The notes beneath the pieces were generated by a model. It ran no database searches, had not been told where the DNA came from, and saw only the letters and a list, made by a program, of their open reading frames with translations. A program made the translations under genes and the position numbers. Source: a virus. Taken from it: a stretch of DNA of 25,781 bases. Below are positions 23,897 through 25,781 of this stretch, one piece after another. The stretch spans positions 1 to 25,781 of IMG/VR virus record IMGVR_UViG_3300009149_000241. One strand, 5' to 3'. How positions within the stretch are numbered: position 1 is the first letter of the stretch; every line of letters begins with the position of its first letter.

Positions 23897-24475
23897 TTAA
23901 ATTATTTTCTTTTTTCTTAATGAAATAAAACATTTCATTGTTGCTCTGACATCCTCCAATGCATCATGTGCATTTTCAAAACCTTTTTTAAACAACACCA
24001 TGTGCAATTCCATCAACTTTGGGTATTTGATGCCGGTGCCGTTTTTGTTTGGTATTTTGCAAAATTGCTTTGATCCTTCCATTGTGCAAATTTTGTGATC
24101 CGGTTTTTTTGTTGGCATTATGTTGTGCCGTTTCATTTCTGCGGTCATTATCGGATGATCAAATTTCATGTTGTGTGCAATTAACGTGTTGCACCTGTCA
24201 ACCGCTTTGCAAAATGCGGTCAATGCTTCTTCAATTGGTATTCCGTACTTTTTTGATTTTTCGGTTGTGTAACCGTTTTGAATCCAAAAACATTCATTTG
24301 GTATCGCCCATCCATCCGGTTGGATCAATTCACAATATGTTTGCACCACTTCAAAATGTGCATCCATCAAAATGAAACCTAATTGGATCACGTGTGGATA
24401 ATTTGCCGGATCACTTGGATCCGGTTTGATTTGTTTGAAAAATCCTGTTGTTTCTGTGTCAAAAATTAAATACAT
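23897..24475 (-). CDS. DEDDh 3'-5' exonuclease (DnaQ-like)
   Basis: All exonuclease motifs of the DEDDh family are present in 192 residues: Exo I FDTETTG (Asp6, Glu8), Exo II LIAHNMKFDHPIM (Asp106), and Exo III NAHDALEDVRATM (His170, Asp175). Such proteins remove nucleotides from DNA 3' ends with two metal ions and act in proofreading, repair or recombination. With no polymerase domain attached it is a stand-alone nuclease. It is likely made with the 126-residue gene upstream, since the 50-nt gap has no promoter of the local type but does have a polar ATATATCGCC word (24503-24512). Confidence 0.92.
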   Translation of the reverse strand: MYLIFDTETTGFFKQIKPDPSDPANYPHVIQLGFILMDAHFEVVQTYCELIQPDGWAIPNECFWIQNGYTTEKSKKYGIPIEEALTAFCKAVDRCNTLIAHNMKFDHPIMTAEMKRHNIMPTKKPDHKICTMEGSKQFCKIPNKNGTGIKYPKLMELHMVLFKKGFENAHDALEDVRATMKCFISLRKKKII

Positions 24476-24525
24476 GTTTGTTTTGATTTGTTAAATTAAT
24501 TAATATATCGCCATTTTATTTGCAA

Positions 24526-24906
24526 TTACCGGATAACTTCACCGGCAATTGCTTGTTTCATTTGTTTCATCAACTCCAATTGTTTTTCAAGGTTTGCAAT
24601 GTTTTGATCAATTGCACAAATTGCGTTCAATTTCTTTGTGTCAAATGCTCTATCAAATGCAGGTAAAACAATTTTTTTCATTGCATCAATTCTGATAAAT
24701 GGTATCACGGATCCAATGATGAAATTTTTGAATGCTTTTGCCGTGTACAATGCATAAACAATTTCAAATGCATTTTGCACATCTGTATAAACTGCAAAAC
24801 AATTTGGAATTGGTTGTGTCAATGGTTGACCTGCTTTGTTCCCTTTTGATTGGATGTAAAATGTTGCATCATTTTGTGATCCGTTGAATGTTTTTATTGT
24901 TGTCAT
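24526..24906 (-). CDS. DUF6943-like protein, 126 aa
   Basis: The pattern FYIQSKGNKAGQPLTQPIPN, then CFAVYTD, then FIIGSVIPFIRIDAMKKIVL matches what I recall of the Bacteroidetes family DUF6943, found in phages and mobile elements. The middle and the C-terminal coiled coil (IANLEKQLELMKQMKQAI) also resemble half of a type I restriction specificity (HsdS) subunit, whose target-recognition domain ends in a similar helix. A DNA-recognition or anti-restriction decoy role is therefore an attractive but untested idea. It heads a cassette under the promoter at 24949-24978 and is followed by the exonuclease gene. Confidence 0.65.
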   Translation of the reverse strand: MTTIKTFNGSQNDATFYIQSKGNKAGQPLTQPIPNCFAVYTDVQNAFEIVYALYTAKAFKNFIIGSVIPFIRIDAMKKIVLPAFDRAFDTKKLNAICAIDQNIANLEKQLELMKQMKQAIAGEVIR

Positions 24907-24913
24907 GTTTCGT

Positions 24914-24941
24914 TTTGTTTGTTTGTTTGTTTGTTTGTTTC
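24914..24941. repeat. GTTT tandem tract in leader (CAAA in RNA)
   Basis: About six GTTT units in a row lie between promoter and ATG of the 126-residue gene, giving an unstructured CAAA-repeat 5' leader in the RNA. The other accessory leaders carry two to three units, so this is an expanded, slippage-prone version. Confidence 0.8.
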
Positions 24942-24948
24942 TATACGT

Positions 24949-24978
24949 TAAAGATACAAATTTAATTTACATTAACAA
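24949..24978 (-). promoter_or_regulatory. accessory promoter
   Basis: Minus strand: TTG (24976-24978), 19 bp, TATCTTTA (24949-24956), with a terminator hairpin immediately upstream (25001-25041). It drives the DUF6943-like gene and probably the exonuclease gene. Confidence 0.8.
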
Positions 24979-25000
24979 TACTTTTTTGCAATTATTTTCA

Positions 25001-25041
25001 AAAAAAAAAGGGTGCAAAATCTCGTTTGATCTTTGCACCCT
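25001..25041 (-). terminator. intrinsic terminator
   Basis: Minus RNA forms a 9-bp stem GGGTGCAAA / TTTGCACCC (arms 25010-25018 and 25032-25040), extendable inward, followed by a long U run (A run 25001-25009). It ends the upstream operon just before the next promoter. Confidence 0.85.
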
Positions 25042-25049
25042 AAACAAAC

Positions 25050-25067
25050 TGCACACGGGTGTGTGCA
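25050..25067. other. second hairpin beside terminator
   Basis: A perfect 7-bp stem TGCACAC / GTGTGCA with a 4-nt loop (GGGT on the plus strand) sits 9 nt upstream, in the transcript, of the terminator hairpin. It has no U run and may protect the mRNA 3' end or act with the terminator. Confidence 0.6.
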
Positions 25068-25078
25068 ACAAAACACGT

Positions 25079-25318
25079 TTAATTTCCTTTTATTATGCGT
25101 ACATAGTATTTATGCAATGTACGTTTTTTTGTTTGTTCCAATTCTTTTTTTTCCTGTTCACTTGTGCAACAATCAAAATCATCTTCAAATTCCGGTGCAA
25201 AATTACTAATTGGATCCGGTTTGATCGGTTGGTGTTTAATTGATAGGAACAAAATTGCACAAAAAAATCCAATCCAAATGATCATTCCAAAAATATTTTT
25301 CATATATCGCCAATTCAT
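25079..25318 (-). CDS. small membrane protein, 79 aa
   Basis: One N-terminal membrane helix (about residues 8-26, IFGMIIWIGFFCAILFLSI) is followed by a short linker (KHQPIKPDP), an acidic patch with a Cys pair (EFEDDFDCC), and a charged helical tail ending in KKRTLHKYYVRIIKG. The start is uncertain: ATG 25318 as given, or ATG 25303, which would make 74 residues and place a polar ATATATCGCC word (25302-25311) at the start codon. It lies 2 nt after the 94-residue gene and before a terminator. No function is recognised. Confidence 0.65.
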   Translation of the reverse strand: MNWRYMKNIFGMIIWIGFFCAILFLSIKHQPIKPDPISNFAPEFEDDFDCCTSEQEKKELEQTKKRTLHKYYVRIIKGN

Positions 25319-25320
25319 TT

Positions 25321-25605
25321 TTAATGTTTTATTTTAAATGATAAAAATATTAATTCATCATCAATCAATTTGTGGTGTGCAACATCTACATCAAACATTT
25401 TCAATTTTCCTGTTTCCAATTCCTTTTGAATTATTTTTTTTGTTCTTGGCAAATTCAATTGATAGCGCATGTTTTCCAAAAGTATTGATGCGTTATTGTA
25501 CGACATCACAAATTCAATTTGATCCGTGTTGTATGCTCTTGTTTCTGACAAAAAACCGTGCAACAACTGTTCGCACTTGTCCAATATTTGATCCGGTGTT
25601 TTCAT
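25321..25605 (-). CDS. hypothetical protein, 94 aa
   Basis: The product begins MKTPDQILDKCEQLLHGFLS and is helical for about 75 residues, with a short basic stretch (LPRTKKIIQKELETG), ending in a beta-like tail (DELIFLSFKIKH). No motif is recognised. ATG 25603-25605 overlaps the upstream stop by one base (TAATG), which implies coupled translation with the partial gene upstream and supports this start. It is likely an accessory protein of the early region. Confidence 0.7.
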   Translation of the reverse strand: MKTPDQILDKCEQLLHGFLSETRAYNTDQIEFVMSYNNASILLENMRYQLNLPRTKKIIQKELETGKLKMFDVDVAHHKLIDDELIFLSFKIKH

Positions 25606-25781
25606 TATCCAACAATTACATCTGCATAAATACTCGGTGCCATTGAATAACTACCTTCAACAATAAATTCAACACCTCTGTATGTTTTGATCTTGCGTGT
25701 GATCTTATCTGTTGGGTGCATGAAACGTTCAAATGTTGCCGTTTTTGCCGTTGTTTTTACACAAATAAATTGTGGTTTCAA
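25605..25781 (-). CDS. hypothetical protein, 5' end cut by window
   Basis: The last 58 codons of a gene whose start lies outside the window are open to TAA 25605-25607. The visible part (QFICVKTTAKTATFERFMHP, then TRKIKTYRGVEFIVEGSYSM) is beta-rich and basic. No motif gives a role. It is translationally coupled to the 94-residue gene through the TAATG junction. Confidence 0.7.
   Translation of the reverse strand: MKPQFICVKTTAKTATFERFMHPTDKITRKIKTYRGVEFIVEGSYSMAPSIYADVIVG

Noticed and set aside
23024-25000. CRISPR array
   Set aside because: The repeats are promoter units separated by genes of different length, with no regular spacers.
1-25781. tRNA, rRNA, integrase or insertion sequence
   Set aside because: No cloverleaf, rRNA-like block, recombinase motif or transposase frame was seen on either strand.

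Overview
The window is a 25.8 kb piece of a tailed double-stranded DNA phage (or prophage) genome of a Bacteroidetes host, most likely in the Flavobacteriia. Three things point to that host. The DNA is AT-rich. Start codons lack Shine-Dalgarno leaders and sit behind A-rich leaders. Six accessory promoters fit the Bacteroidetes -33/-7 pattern (TTG, 19 bp, TATCTTTA). No integrase, transposase, tRNA, rRNA or CRISPR array is visible, and no stretch over 300 bases lacks a gene. The virion genes describe a siphovirus: HK97-type capsid protein, prohead protease and portal, a tail-tube protein, and a 1349-residue tape measure, with no sheath. No terminase is visible, so it must lie outside the window.

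Layout: nearly everything is on the minus strand, so the biological order runs right to left. From 25781 down to 22379 is an accessory block of short, mostly unknown genes. Many are cassettes with their own promoter, a CAAA-rich leader and sometimes a terminator. The recognisable members are a DEDDh (DnaQ-like) exonuclease and a DUF6943-like protein. The portal gene (21110-22306) is alone on the plus strand and diverges from the protease across 49 bp. From 21060 down to 1275 runs one long late operon: protease, capsid, head-tail connector genes, tail tube, tail completion genes, tape measure, tail-tip/baseplate proteins, a fibre-like protein, then a lysis cassette (coiled-coil membrane protein, holin-like protein, u-spanin-like lipoprotein, second membrane protein, L,D-transpeptidase-like lysin). 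Below a terminator at 1195-1226 a second accessory operon (1099 to 1) starts from the same kind of promoter as the right-hand block.

The genes fit together as a head-to-tail-to-lysis programme. Hairpins inside the late operon (after the tail-tube pair and after the 90-residue gene beside the capsid) may grade transcript levels between abundant and scarce structural proteins. The most striking unexplained signal is a 10-bp word, ATATATCGCC, seen nine times. All copies are in the same orientation. Four lie in gaps between genes or at a gene start, and five lie in genes in two different reading frames, so it looks selected as DNA. Other notable points are the inverted portal, the stem-loop plus promoter cassettes, and the absence (by eye) of AGCT and GGCC.
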